From DAOUBP01 sp964513075 (lineage in GTDB: Bacteria > Chloroflexota > Anaerolineae > CG2-30-64-16): DNA of 64,000 nt. Positions within the stretch are counted from its first letter, which is position 1; each line of letters begins with the position of its first letter. The notes below the pieces were generated by a model that saw only the letters and a program-made list of their open reading frames with translations, searched no databases and had not been told where the DNA came from. The stretch is taken from NCBI GenBank assembly GCA_964513075.1, contig CAZELR010000010.1, forward strand, positions 32,069 through 96,068, read 5' to 3'. The translations under genes were made by a program, and so were the position numbers. Positions 42,820-49,980 of the stretch are shown piece by piece.

Positions 42820-45071
42820 GACAACTCCTCCAGGCTCAACTGCGAAAGCGCAATCTCGCGGTAGGTCTCGCATGTCTCCATCAGCTCGGCGTGGGTGCCG
42901 ATGCCCACCACCTCGCCCTCGTCCAACACCACAATTTGTTCGGCGTTCAAGATCGTTGACACGCGCTGGGTCACGATCAGCAGCGCGCTGTCGGCTGCAT
43001 TCGCCTTCAGCGCGTGGCGCAGCGCAGCGTCGGTTTTGAAATCCAGCGCCGAAAAGCTGTCATCGAAAATGTAGATCGGCGCATGTTTGACCAGCGCGCG
43101 GGCGATAGAGAGGCGCTGCTTCTGTCCGCCGGAGACGTTAGCGCCGCCCTGGCTGATCTCCAGGTCTAGGCCGGCGGTGTTGGAGTCAATGAACTCGCTG
43201 ACTTGGGCGACCTGCGCGGCCTGCTCAATCACCTCCTGGCTGGCGTCCTCGTCGGCGTAGCGCAGGTTGCTCTCGATCGTGCCGGAGAAGAGCACGCTCT
43301 TCTGCGGGATATAGCCGATCTTCTCGCGCAGGTCGTGCTGCGTCACCGTGCGGATATCGACCCCGTCGATCAGGATCTGCCCCTCGGTGACGTCGAAGAA
43401 ACGCGGGATCAGATTGATGACGGACGACTTGCCCGAGCCGGTCGAGCCGATGATGGCCGTGGTCTGCCCGGGTTGGGCAGTGAAGTTGATGCCGCACAGC
43501 ACATTTTCATCTGCGCCGGGGTAGCGGAACGAGACGTCGCGGAACTCCACGACGCCTCGGAAGGGCTCAGGGAAGCGGGCCGGGGTCTGCGGGTCGCGGA
43601 TGGCTGTTTCGGTCTCCAGCACCTCGGCGATGCGCCCGCCCGAAACCGACGCGCGCGGGATGATGATGAACATGAACGACATCATCAGGAACGAGAAGAC
43701 GATCTGCATGGCATACTGCATGAAAGCCATCATGTCGCCCACCTGCATCTGGGCCTGGGCCACCTGGTGCGACCCGATCCAGATAATCAGCAGCGACGTG
43801 CCGTTCATGATCAGCATCATCGTCGGGAACATCGCGGCCATCACACGATTGACGAACAGATTCGTCCCGGTCAGGTCCACGTTGGCCTGATCGAAGCGGT
43901 CTTGCTCGAAGGACTGCCTGTTGAAAGCCCGAATGACCATCATGCCGGACAGATTCTCGCGCAGCACGAGGTTAAGGCGGTCAATCAGTTTCTGCATGAT
44001 CGTGAACTTGGGCAGCGCCAGCGAGAACACAACCACCACCAGGCTGAGCAGCATGGCCACCGCGACCGCGATGATCCACCACATGGACGAGTCCTTGTTG
44101 ATGGCGCGGATGATGCCGCCCACGCCCATGATCGGCGCGTAGAAGATCATACGCATCATCATAATCACCAACATCTGGATCTGGGTGATATCGTTGGTGG
44201 TGCGGGTGATCAGCGAGGCGGTTGAGAAGCGGTCGAACTCGGCGGAGGAGAAGCTCTCCACCTTGCGGAATACCAGGCGGCGCAGGTCGCGGGCTACACC
44301 GGCGGCCGTTTTGGCCGATAGGAAGCCGACCGCTATGGCGCAGGCGACCGATAGGAGCGTGATGAGCAGCATGAGCAGGCCGATGCGCACGATGTAGCGG
44401 GTTTGCAGGCCGGCCGTGTCGATGCCGAGGGCTTTGTACTCGGCCTTGACCACGTTCACGGCGGCCTGCTCCACGGCCTTGTCGCCTAGCGCGGCGAATT
44501 GCTGCTGCATGGCCGCGCCGATTTGCTCGCGCTGGCTGGCCGGCAGCTTGCCCAGCAGGGCAAACAGGTCGGCGCCTGCCGGCAGCTTGGACAGGTCGAA
44601 GCCGCCTGCCTGGCTCATCTGTGCTGCCTTGGCAGGGTCGGCCATCGCCTGCTCGAGGCCGGAAACGACCAGCAGCCCCTTGCCAAGCACCGGGTTAAGC
44701 CAGGCGATCTCGTCTGCGCTCACTGCGTTGAGGCTCGCTGCGGCCAGGGCGTAGACGGGCTCTTTGGCTGCGCCGGGTACGGCTTGCACCGTCTTGGCGT
44801 AGTCGGGCGAGGCGGCATCGACAAGGGTATAGGCGGCCATGACGCGCGCTTTTTCGTCTGCAGTAAGGAAGAGACCCAAACGGTCCATCTGACTCGCCCG
44901 GATGGCGGTGGGTACGGCGTTTTCAATGCCGCCCTGTTGAATTCCGGTGTTGACGATGCGGGAGAGATAATCGGGCAGCGCCAGGTCGGCGTTCGCTTGC
45001 ACGAACAGCAGCACGATGGCGAGCAGGATCATGGGAAGATAGGGTTTAAGATACTTCGCTAAACGGATCAT
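42816..45071 (-). CDS. ABC exporter subunit with degenerate nucleotide site and large ECL1
   Basis: 751-residue half-transporter. TM1 (about 10-30) and TM2 (from about 230) are separated by about 190 mostly soluble, Ala-rich residues (for example LGKLPASQREQIGAAMQQQF), much longer than the usual first extracellular loop. The NBD has Walker A GSTGSGKSSVIN, signature NVSGGQKQRLSIARAL and Walker B IYIFDDSFSALD, where Ser replaces the catalytic Glu, and Gln instead of His in the switch (IVTQRVSTI). These changes mark the non-hydrolysing member of a heterodimer. It overlaps marR and the partner gene by ATGA at both ends, so the three genes are coexpressed. Confidence 0.92.
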   Translation of the reverse strand: MIRLAKYLKPYLPMILLAIVLLFVQANADLALPDYLSRIVNTGIQQGGIENAVPTAIRASQMDRLGLFLTADEKARVMAAYTLVDAASPDYAKTVQAVPGAAKEPVYALAAASLNAVSADEIAWLNPVLGKGLLVVSGLEQAMADPAKAAQMSQAGGFDLSKLPAGADLFALLGKLPASQREQIGAAMQQQFAALGDKAVEQAAVNVVKAEYKALGIDTAGLQTRYIVRIGLLMLLITLLSVACAIAVGFLSAKTAAGVARDLRRLVFRKVESFSSAEFDRFSTASLITRTTNDITQIQMLVIMMMRMIFYAPIMGVGGIIRAINKDSSMWWIIAVAVAMLLSLVVVVFSLALPKFTIMQKLIDRLNLVLRENLSGMMVIRAFNRQSFEQDRFDQANVDLTGTNLFVNRVMAAMFPTMMLIMNGTSLLIIWIGSHQVAQAQMQVGDMMAFMQYAMQIVFSFLMMSFMFIIIPRASVSGGRIAEVLETETAIRDPQTPARFPEPFRGVVEFRDVSFRYPGADENVLCGINFTAQPGQTTAIIGSTGSGKSSVINLIPRFFDVTEGQILIDGVDIRTVTQHDLREKIGYIPQKSVLFSGTIESNLRYADEDASQEVIEQAAQVAQVSEFIDSNTAGLDLEISQGGANVSGGQKQRLSIARALVKHAPIYIFDDSFSALDFKTDAALRHALKANAADSALLIVTQRVSTILNAEQIVVLDEGEVVGIGTHAELMETCETYREIALSQLSLEELS

Positions 45072-45658
45072 TGGCGGATGTACTCCTGGTTCGGGGATCC
45101 TTGCGCCAGATCGAGATCCTCTTGGGTATGATGGCATTGCTCCGCTAAGGAGCGCTGCAGCTTTTCGAGCAGCACGGTGAGCTGTTCCCGTTCCTCGGGA
45201 TCGAGTCCCGAGAGCAGACGGTTGAGGCCTTCCAGGCGGCGCGGGGTGGTGCTATGGAGATAGTCGCGGCCGGCCGGGGTAAGTTGAATCCGAAAGGTGC
45301 GTAGGTCGGTGGAATCGAGGGCGCGCTGGATGAGTCCCTGCGCCTCCAGGCCGCGCAGCAAGGCGCTGATGGTGTTCTTGCTGACGCGCTGCGAACGGCT
45401 GAGCACGGTGGGCGAGAGGCCGGCGCTATCTCCCAGATTCTCCTCGATGAGCAGGCGCAGCAGCAGCCCCCAGCGCGGCCCGGAGAGTCCCATGTCGTCG
45501 CTGGGCTGCGCGTCAAACAATCTGCTCAAGCGCGCGACCCGCTGCAGCATGATGAATAACTCGATGCCGCTCGAGTCCTCGATGTTGAAGAGTGTCTTGA
45601 TCTGATCGTGGATACGGCTGCGAACTTGGTCCCATTCGGAACCGGCGCGTGGGTTCAT
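45068..45658 (-). CDS. MarR-family transcriptional regulator
   Basis: 196-residue winged-helix regulator. The central part shows the MarR layout: LSGPRWGLLLRLL, LSPTVLSRSQRVSKNTISALLRGLEAQGLIQRALD as recognition helix region, then the wing STDLRTFRIQLTPAGRDYL. An N-terminal extension of about 40 residues is longer than usual. It probably represses its own operon with the two ABC genes and responds to an exported compound. The start at 45658 follows GAGG closely. Confidence 0.92.
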   Translation of the reverse strand: MNPRAGSEWDQVRSRIHDQIKTLFNIEDSSGIELFIMLQRVARLSRLFDAQPSDDMGLSGPRWGLLLRLLIEENLGDSAGLSPTVLSRSQRVSKNTISALLRGLEAQGLIQRALDSTDLRTFRIQLTPAGRDYLHSTTPRRLEGLNRLLSGLDPEEREQLTVLLEKLQRSLAEQCHHTQEDLDLAQGSPNQEYIRQ

Positions 45659-45704
45659 ACTGCCTCGTCGGACATTAGTAACACGTAGAACTATTCGACG
45701 CGGA

Positions 45705-45733
45705 AGTATACAAACATAACGGCTAACTGTCAA
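45705..45733 (-). promoter_or_regulatory. Promoter of the marR-ABC operon
   Basis: Minus-strand TTGACA (45733-45728), 17-base spacer, TATACT (45710-45705). The leader between the promoter and the start contains an imperfect dyad (TAGT...ACTA, about 45674-45695) that might be the MarR operator. Confidence 0.75.
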
Positions 45734-45782
45734 GAAGGGGCTGTCACCTCTTCGCGGTACTCGGAACTTGGGTCAGGCAGGG

Positions 45783-45814
45783 ATTGCGAGGAGGGCGATC
45801 GCCCTCCTCGCAAT
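45783..45814. repeat. 32-bp perfect palindrome downstream of pheT
   Basis: ATTGCGAGGAGGGCGA (45783-45798) is followed directly by its exact complement (45799-45814), with no loop. It lies just past the pheT stop codon. Extruded or transcribed, it makes a very stable hairpin that may end the pheST transcript. Confidence 0.9.
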
Positions 45815-45826
45815 GACATTTCAAAG

Positions 45827-48361
45827 TCAACTGCGCAGCGTCGCACTCAGCTCTCGCTCCAGCCGGGCCACGATCTTTGCGCGCGCTTTCTTGGTATCCT
45901 CGTCGGTCAGGGTGCGGTCAGCCGCCTGGAAGGTGAGCGCATAGGCCAGCGATTTTTTGCCGGCCGGCACCTGGCCCCCGCGATAGATGTCGAACAACCG
46001 GACATCGACCAGTAGCTTGCCGCCGCTCTGGCGGATCAACGCCGCCACCTGCGCCGCGGTCGTATTTTCATCTACCACCACTGCCAGGTCTTCGTAGACT
46101 GCCGGCTGACTGGAGATGTTGGTCATCTCAAGCGAAGCCGCCAGGCCCCAACCGGCCAGCAGCGCGTCCAGGTCGAGCTCCATCACCGTCACCGGCTGTT
46201 CGGGCAGATCGAATGCGGCGCGCGTCAATGGGTGCAGTTCGCCTAGCGTTCCGATCTCCGTGCCGCCCAGCAGCAGCCGGGCGGCGCGGCCGGGATGCAG
46301 ATAAGCCCGCTCGGCCCGTTCCCACATGACCTCCGGCAGCCGCAACCGTGCGATCAGCGCCTCGACCACACCCTTCAGGTCAAAGAACCCCAGCGGCGAC
46401 GCGTCGTGCCCCAACCAGATGCCGGCTTCGCGCGGTCCGACCAGCAGCGCGGCGACCCGCCGCGGCTCGGCCGGACGCACCTCGTCCGGCCGCGGATAGA
46501 AGACCCGGCCCACCTCGAAGATAGCGACCCGGTCGGTGAAACGCAGGTTGGCGCGGGCGGTGTTGATCAGCCCGGGCAGCAAGGTTCGCCGCAGGTGCGC
46601 CTTGTCCGAGGTCAGCGGGTTGAGAATAGTGACGTAGGCGTCTGACAAACCAGGTTTCTCCGAGAAACCTGGTTTGTCAGACGCCAATTTGGCCTCGTCC
46701 CGCACGTCGATGATCGAATACGTGATCACCTCATCCAGTCCGGCGCCGACCAGGATGTCGCGCGCCTTCTCTTCGCCTTCCAGGGCCAGGTTGCGGCGCT
46801 GCGGCGGCAGCTCGTCTTCCAGCAAGGTCGGCGTCAGCCGGTCGTACCCGTAGATACGCCCGATCTCCTCGGCCAGGTCGGCCGGGATGTTGACGTCCAG
46901 ACGATAGCTGGGGACGGTGACGCGGAGTTGCTCCTCCGCTCCCCTGGTCCCCTGCTCTGCTGCAACGTCGAACTCCAACGCCCGCAAGATTCGCACCATC
47001 TCCTCCGGCGGGATCGCCGCGCCCAGGATGCGGTTGACGTAGGCCGGATCAAGGGGGATGGTCTTGATCTCCGGTTTGGCGGGGTACGCGTCGCCGTAGA
47101 TCGGCCGCGCGGTCCCGCCGGCAAGCTCGCCCAGGAGTTGGCAGGCGCGCGCGAGCGCGTGCACGGTCAGCTCAGGGTCCACCTGCTTGCCGAAGCGGCT
47201 GCCGGCCTCACTGCTCAACTTCAGCATCTGCGAGGTGCGGCGGATGCTGAGGAAGTTGAAGTTGGCCGACTCCAGCAGCACGGTGACCGTTGCGTCGTTG
47301 ACCTCGGTGTTGGCGCCACCCATGACACCGGCCACGGCGATGGCGCCTGCGGTGTCGGTGATCAACAGCATGTCGGGGTCGAGCGCCCGATCGATGCCGT
47401 CCAACGTCGTCAGGTGTTCGCCGGAATGGGCGCGGCGCATGATGATGGTGGGGCGGCCGCCTGCCCGCGCCCGCAGCAGATCGTAGTCGAACGCGTGCAG
47501 CGGCTGGCCCAGCTCCAACATGACATAATTGGTCACATCCACGACGTTGTTGATGGGCCGCATGCCCGCGCGCTGCAAGCGCTGCTGCAGCCACATCGGC
47601 GATGGCGCGATCTTAATCCCTTCGATCAGCGCGGCCGAGTAGCGCAGGCATAAGTCAGGCGCGTCGATCACGATGCCGGTGAAGTCCGCATCAGAAACCA
47701 GATTGCGCTGCGGAACCTGGTTTTTTGCTGCCTCTGGGTATCTGAGCGGCTGCCCCAGCAGCGCGGCGGCCTCGCGTGCGATGCCGGTAACGCACTGCAG
47801 ATGCCCGAACGCGCCCTTGATTTGGAACTCGAGCACCGCGTCGCCCAGGTAATCGATCAGCGGCATGCCCACCGGCGCGTCGTCCGGCAGCACCAGGTTG
47901 CCCTCGTGTGCGTCGCTGAGGTCCAGCTCTTTCTCCGAGCAGACCATGCCTTCGGACACGATGCCGCGAATCTTGCTGGGCTTCAGCCGGACGATCTTGC
48001 GCTCCTCGCTGTGACCGTCCACTAGCCGCGCGCCGGTCATGGCGAACACGACCTTCGGCCCCTTGCCGCCGCTGAGGTCCTGGCCGATGTAGGGAAGCAT
48101 GTTCGGCGCGCCCGTCACAACGGTCATCGGGTGGCCCGCGCCGTAATCGACGCGCACCAGCGTCAGCCGCTCGGCATCCGGATGGCGCTGTACGTCGAGG
48201 ATCTGCGCAACGAAGACCTTGTCCCGATCCCAGAATTCGCCGATGCGCTCTATGCCTTCCACTTCCATACCCGCCAGCGTCAGCCGCTCTGCCAGCGCTT
48301 CCACGGGCAGGGTGATGTCAACGTAGTCTTTGAGCCAACTGAGAGGAATCTTCATGTTCAT
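45827..48361 (-). CDS. pheT: Phenylalanyl-tRNA synthetase beta subunit
   Basis: 844-residue beta subunit of the alpha2-beta2 enzyme. The order is normal: N-terminal MKIPLSWLKDYVDI, tRNA-binding EMAP-like domain (VFVAQILDVQRHPDAERLTLVRVDYG), B3/B4 editing domain, B5 (GRIYGYDRLTP end) and the C-terminal ferredoxin-fold anticodon-binding domain (SSQPAVYEDLAVVVDENT). Two inserted palindromic repeats are translated in frame: residues about 213-222 and about 559-575 (ASDKPGFSEKPGLSDA). Both fall at expected surface loops, so the enzyme should still fold. The start could also be the Met two codons later (48355). Confidence 0.95.
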   Translation of the reverse strand: MNMKIPLSWLKDYVDITLPVEALAERLTLAGMEVEGIERIGEFWDRDKVFVAQILDVQRHPDAERLTLVRVDYGAGHPMTVVTGAPNMLPYIGQDLSGGKGPKVVFAMTGARLVDGHSEERKIVRLKPSKIRGIVSEGMVCSEKELDLSDAHEGNLVLPDDAPVGMPLIDYLGDAVLEFQIKGAFGHLQCVTGIAREAAALLGQPLRYPEAAKNQVPQRNLVSDADFTGIVIDAPDLCLRYSAALIEGIKIAPSPMWLQQRLQRAGMRPINNVVDVTNYVMLELGQPLHAFDYDLLRARAGGRPTIIMRRAHSGEHLTTLDGIDRALDPDMLLITDTAGAIAVAGVMGGANTEVNDATVTVLLESANFNFLSIRRTSQMLKLSSEAGSRFGKQVDPELTVHALARACQLLGELAGGTARPIYGDAYPAKPEIKTIPLDPAYVNRILGAAIPPEEMVRILRALEFDVAAEQGTRGAEEQLRVTVPSYRLDVNIPADLAEEIGRIYGYDRLTPTLLEDELPPQRRNLALEGEEKARDILVGAGLDEVITYSIIDVRDEAKLASDKPGFSEKPGLSDAYVTILNPLTSDKAHLRRTLLPGLINTARANLRFTDRVAIFEVGRVFYPRPDEVRPAEPRRVAALLVGPREAGIWLGHDASPLGFFDLKGVVEALIARLRLPEVMWERAERAYLHPGRAARLLLGGTEIGTLGELHPLTRAAFDLPEQPVTVMELDLDALLAGWGLAASLEMTNISSQPAVYEDLAVVVDENTTAAQVAALIRQSGGKLLVDVRLFDIYRGGQVPAGKKSLAYALTFQAADRTLTDEDTKKARAKIVARLERELSATLRS
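46637..46685. repeat. 49-bp near-perfect palindrome inside pheT
   Basis: Arms of 24 bp (46637-46660 and 46662-46685) are exactly complementary around a single C at 46661. The core is AAACCAGGTTTCTC. It is translated as ASDKPGFSEKPGLSDA in the pheT frame. Confidence 0.95.
47695..47723. repeat. Diverged AAACCAGG palindrome inside pheT
   Basis: AAACCAGATTGCG (47695-47707) and CGGAACCTGGTTT (47711-47723) pair at 11 of 13 positions around a 3-base loop. It is translated as part of KNQVPQRN. It looks like an older copy of the element at 46637. Confidence 0.65.
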
Positions 48362-48374
48362 TTACTCCCTATGT

Positions 48375-48449
48375 CGTGGTACGTGTTGCGTGTTCCGTTG
48401 GTTTGGACCATGTGCCCAAGACGCACTACGCACCACTCACCACGTAGCA
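48375..48449. repeat. Inverted pair of heptamer arrays between pheS and pheT
   Basis: CGTGGTA-CGTGTTG-CGTGTTC-CGTTGGT (48375-48402) and CGCACTA-CGCACCA-CTCACCA-CGTAGCA (48422-48449) have period 7 and opposite orientation. They fill almost the whole 91-base gap between pheS and pheT. Confidence 0.8.
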
Positions 48450-48452
48450 CGC

Positions 48453-49517
48453 TCATCCGAACTGCCCCAAGAACCGCAAATCGTTCCCATAGAAGTAACG
48501 GATATCGTTGACGCTGTACTTCAGCATCGTCGGCCGCTCGACGCCCATGCCGAAGGCGAAGCCGGAGTAGACATCCGGGTCATAGCCGCCGTTGCGCAGA
48601 ACGGCCGGGTGCACCATGCCTGCGCCCGCGCATTCCAGCCAACCGGTATGCTTGCAGACCGCACAGCCTTTGCCCTCGCACAGTACGCAGTCCATGTCCA
48701 TCTCGATACTGGGCTCCGTGAAGGGGAAGTAGCTGCTTCGCACCCGCAGCTTGCGCTGCGAGCCGTACATCTGGCGCGCGAACTCCCTCAGCGTGCCGAT
48801 CAGATCAGTCATGCGAATCCCTTTGCCCACGGCCAGTCCTTCCATCTGGTAGAATTGATGCTCGGACCGGGCGGTGACCTGCTCATAGCGGTAGCATTTG
48901 CCGGGCAGCACCACGCGGATCGGCTCCGGGCACCGCTCGCGCATCGCCCAGATCTGACCCGGGCTGGTGTGCGTGCGCAGCACTAATTTGGGCAACACAT
49001 CAGGTTTCTCCGAGAAACCCGGTGTGTCTTGTGTGACCCAGAAGGTGTCCCACATATCGCGCGCGGGATGGTAGGGCGGGATGTTGAGCAGACCGAAGTT
49101 GTAGTCATCCGTCTCAACGTCCGGTGCGTCGTAGACCTCGAAGCCCATGCCCGCGAAGACCGCATAAAGCTGGCGCAGATTCTGTGTGGTGACGTGCAGG
49201 TGTCCCAGCGCCGGCGCCCGGCCCGGCAGCGTCACGTCCACCGCGCCTGCGACCAACTCGGCGGCTAATGCCTCCGCCTTGAGCGCTTCCTGACGCGCAT
49301 CAAACGCAGCCTCCAGCGCCGCTTTGACTTCGTTCGCCGCGACGCCGTAGGCCGGACGCTCCTCCCTGGGCAACGCACCCAATACCTTCATCGCCTCGGT
49401 CAGCGCGCCCTTGCGGCCCAGGATGCGCACGCGCCACGCTTCCAGCGCATCCGCATCGGCCGCCGCGGCCAGACCGGCGAGGGCAGCATCTCGCAGTTGG
49501 ACAAGACTTTCGTGCAT
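48453..49517 (-). CDS. pheS: Phenylalanyl-tRNA synthetase alpha subunit
   Basis: 354-residue catalytic subunit. The N-terminal coiled coil (about 1-90, with LGRKGALTEAMKVLG) is followed by the class II core: motif 1 region GFEVYDAPDVETDDYNFGLLN, HPARDMWDTFWV, LVLRTHTSPGQI, motif 2 CYRYEQVTARSEHQFYQMEGLAV, SYFPFTEPSIEMD and motif 3 GFAFGMGVERPTML. An in-frame insertion (about 161-176, TQDTPGFSEKPDVLPK) separates DTFWV from LVLRTHTS, which are normally close together; it comes from an AAACCAGG palindrome. A T-box leader controls the gene. Start 49517 follows GGGAGGG. Confidence 0.96.
   Translation of the reverse strand: MHESLVQLRDAALAGLAAAADADALEAWRVRILGRKGALTEAMKVLGALPREERPAYGVAANEVKAALEAAFDARQEALKAEALAAELVAGAVDVTLPGRAPALGHLHVTTQNLRQLYAVFAGMGFEVYDAPDVETDDYNFGLLNIPPYHPARDMWDTFWVTQDTPGFSEKPDVLPKLVLRTHTSPGQIWAMRERCPEPIRVVLPGKCYRYEQVTARSEHQFYQMEGLAVGKGIRMTDLIGTLREFARQMYGSQRKLRVRSSYFPFTEPSIEMDMDCVLCEGKGCAVCKHTGWLECAGAGMVHPAVLRNGGYDPDVYSGFAFGMGVERPTMLKYSVNDIRYFYGNDLRFLGQFG
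48993..49028. repeat. AAACCAGG-family palindrome inside pheS
   Basis: Arms 48995-49010 and 49012-49027 pair at 14 of 16 positions around a single C (49011); the centre TTTCTCCGAGAAA equals that of the pheT copy. It is translated as DTPGFSEKPDV. Confidence 0.85.
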
Positions 49518-49534
49518 GGTTCCCTCCCGACAAC

Positions 49535-49577
49535 AAAAAAAGCAGCGCACATCCCAACAGGGACGAAGTGCGCTGCT
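49535..49577 (-). terminator. T-box terminator hairpin before pheS
   Basis: Minus-strand AGCAGCGCAC (49577-49568) pairs with GTGCGCTGCT (49550-49541), followed by seven T (49541-49535). It competes with the antiterminator at 49584-49601. Confidence 0.9.
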
Positions 49578-49706
49578 CGACTTCGCGGTACCACCCTGGT
49601 TCCTTCGCATGCCAGGCATGGCAAAGGCCCTTTTCTCCGGCGGCCCGATTGAACAGGCTTACCGGTCACCCTGGTAACGGTGGGTTGCCGGGACGAACTA
49701 CTTAAC

Positions 49707-49797
49707 CGATTTTCGATTGCCGATTTTGGATTGTAGATTTGAAGCCCTCATGTGGGACAATCCGAAATCTAAAATCCGAAATCTAAAATCGACAATG
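49707..49797. repeat. Inverted heptamer arrays inserted in the T-box leader
   Basis: CGATTTT-CGATTGC-CGATTTT-GGATTGT-AGATTTG (49707-49741) and CGAAATC-TAAAATC-CGAAATC-TAAAATC-GACAATG (49763-49797) have period 7 and are complementary in pattern, so they can fold into one long AT-rich hairpin with a 21-base loop. Confidence 0.85.
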
Positions 49798-49949
49798 GTT
49801 TTCCCTCGTCCGGCTCGGGAGGGAACTTCGGTGCGGTTCATGCCGGCCGGGCTTGCAGCCCCGTTCGGGGCCCGGCCTCTCTGGGGTCATCCCCGCGCCT
49901 ACTTTCCTCCGTCACAGCCTGTGATCGTGGCTATTCAATTGTCAAGGGC

Positions 49950-49979
49950 ATTATGCCGCAGGCAGTGGCGCTTTGTCAA
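49950..49979 (-). promoter_or_regulatory. Promoter of the T-box-pheST operon
   Basis: Minus-strand TTGACA (49979-49974), 18-base spacer, CATAAT (49955-49950), directly after the guaB stop codon. Confidence 0.7.
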
Positions 49980-49980
49980 A

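Larger units (their letters stand above)
49530..49925 (-). promoter_or_regulatory. T-box riboswitch leader of pheST (Phe specifier TTC)
   Basis: Minus-strand leader between the promoter and pheS. Stem I is recognisable: GGAGGAAAGTAGG with the AGTA motif, AGAGAGGCCGGG, GCTGCAAGCCCGG, then GAAG-TTC-CCTCC. TTC at 49825-49823 is in the specifier position and is a Phe codon. The antiterminator core AACCAGGGTGGTACCGCG (49601-49584) is a full T-box match. A terminator hairpin follows at 49577-49541. Uncharged tRNA-Phe should raise pheST expression. A pair of heptamer arrays lies between stem I and the antiterminator. Confidence 0.93.
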
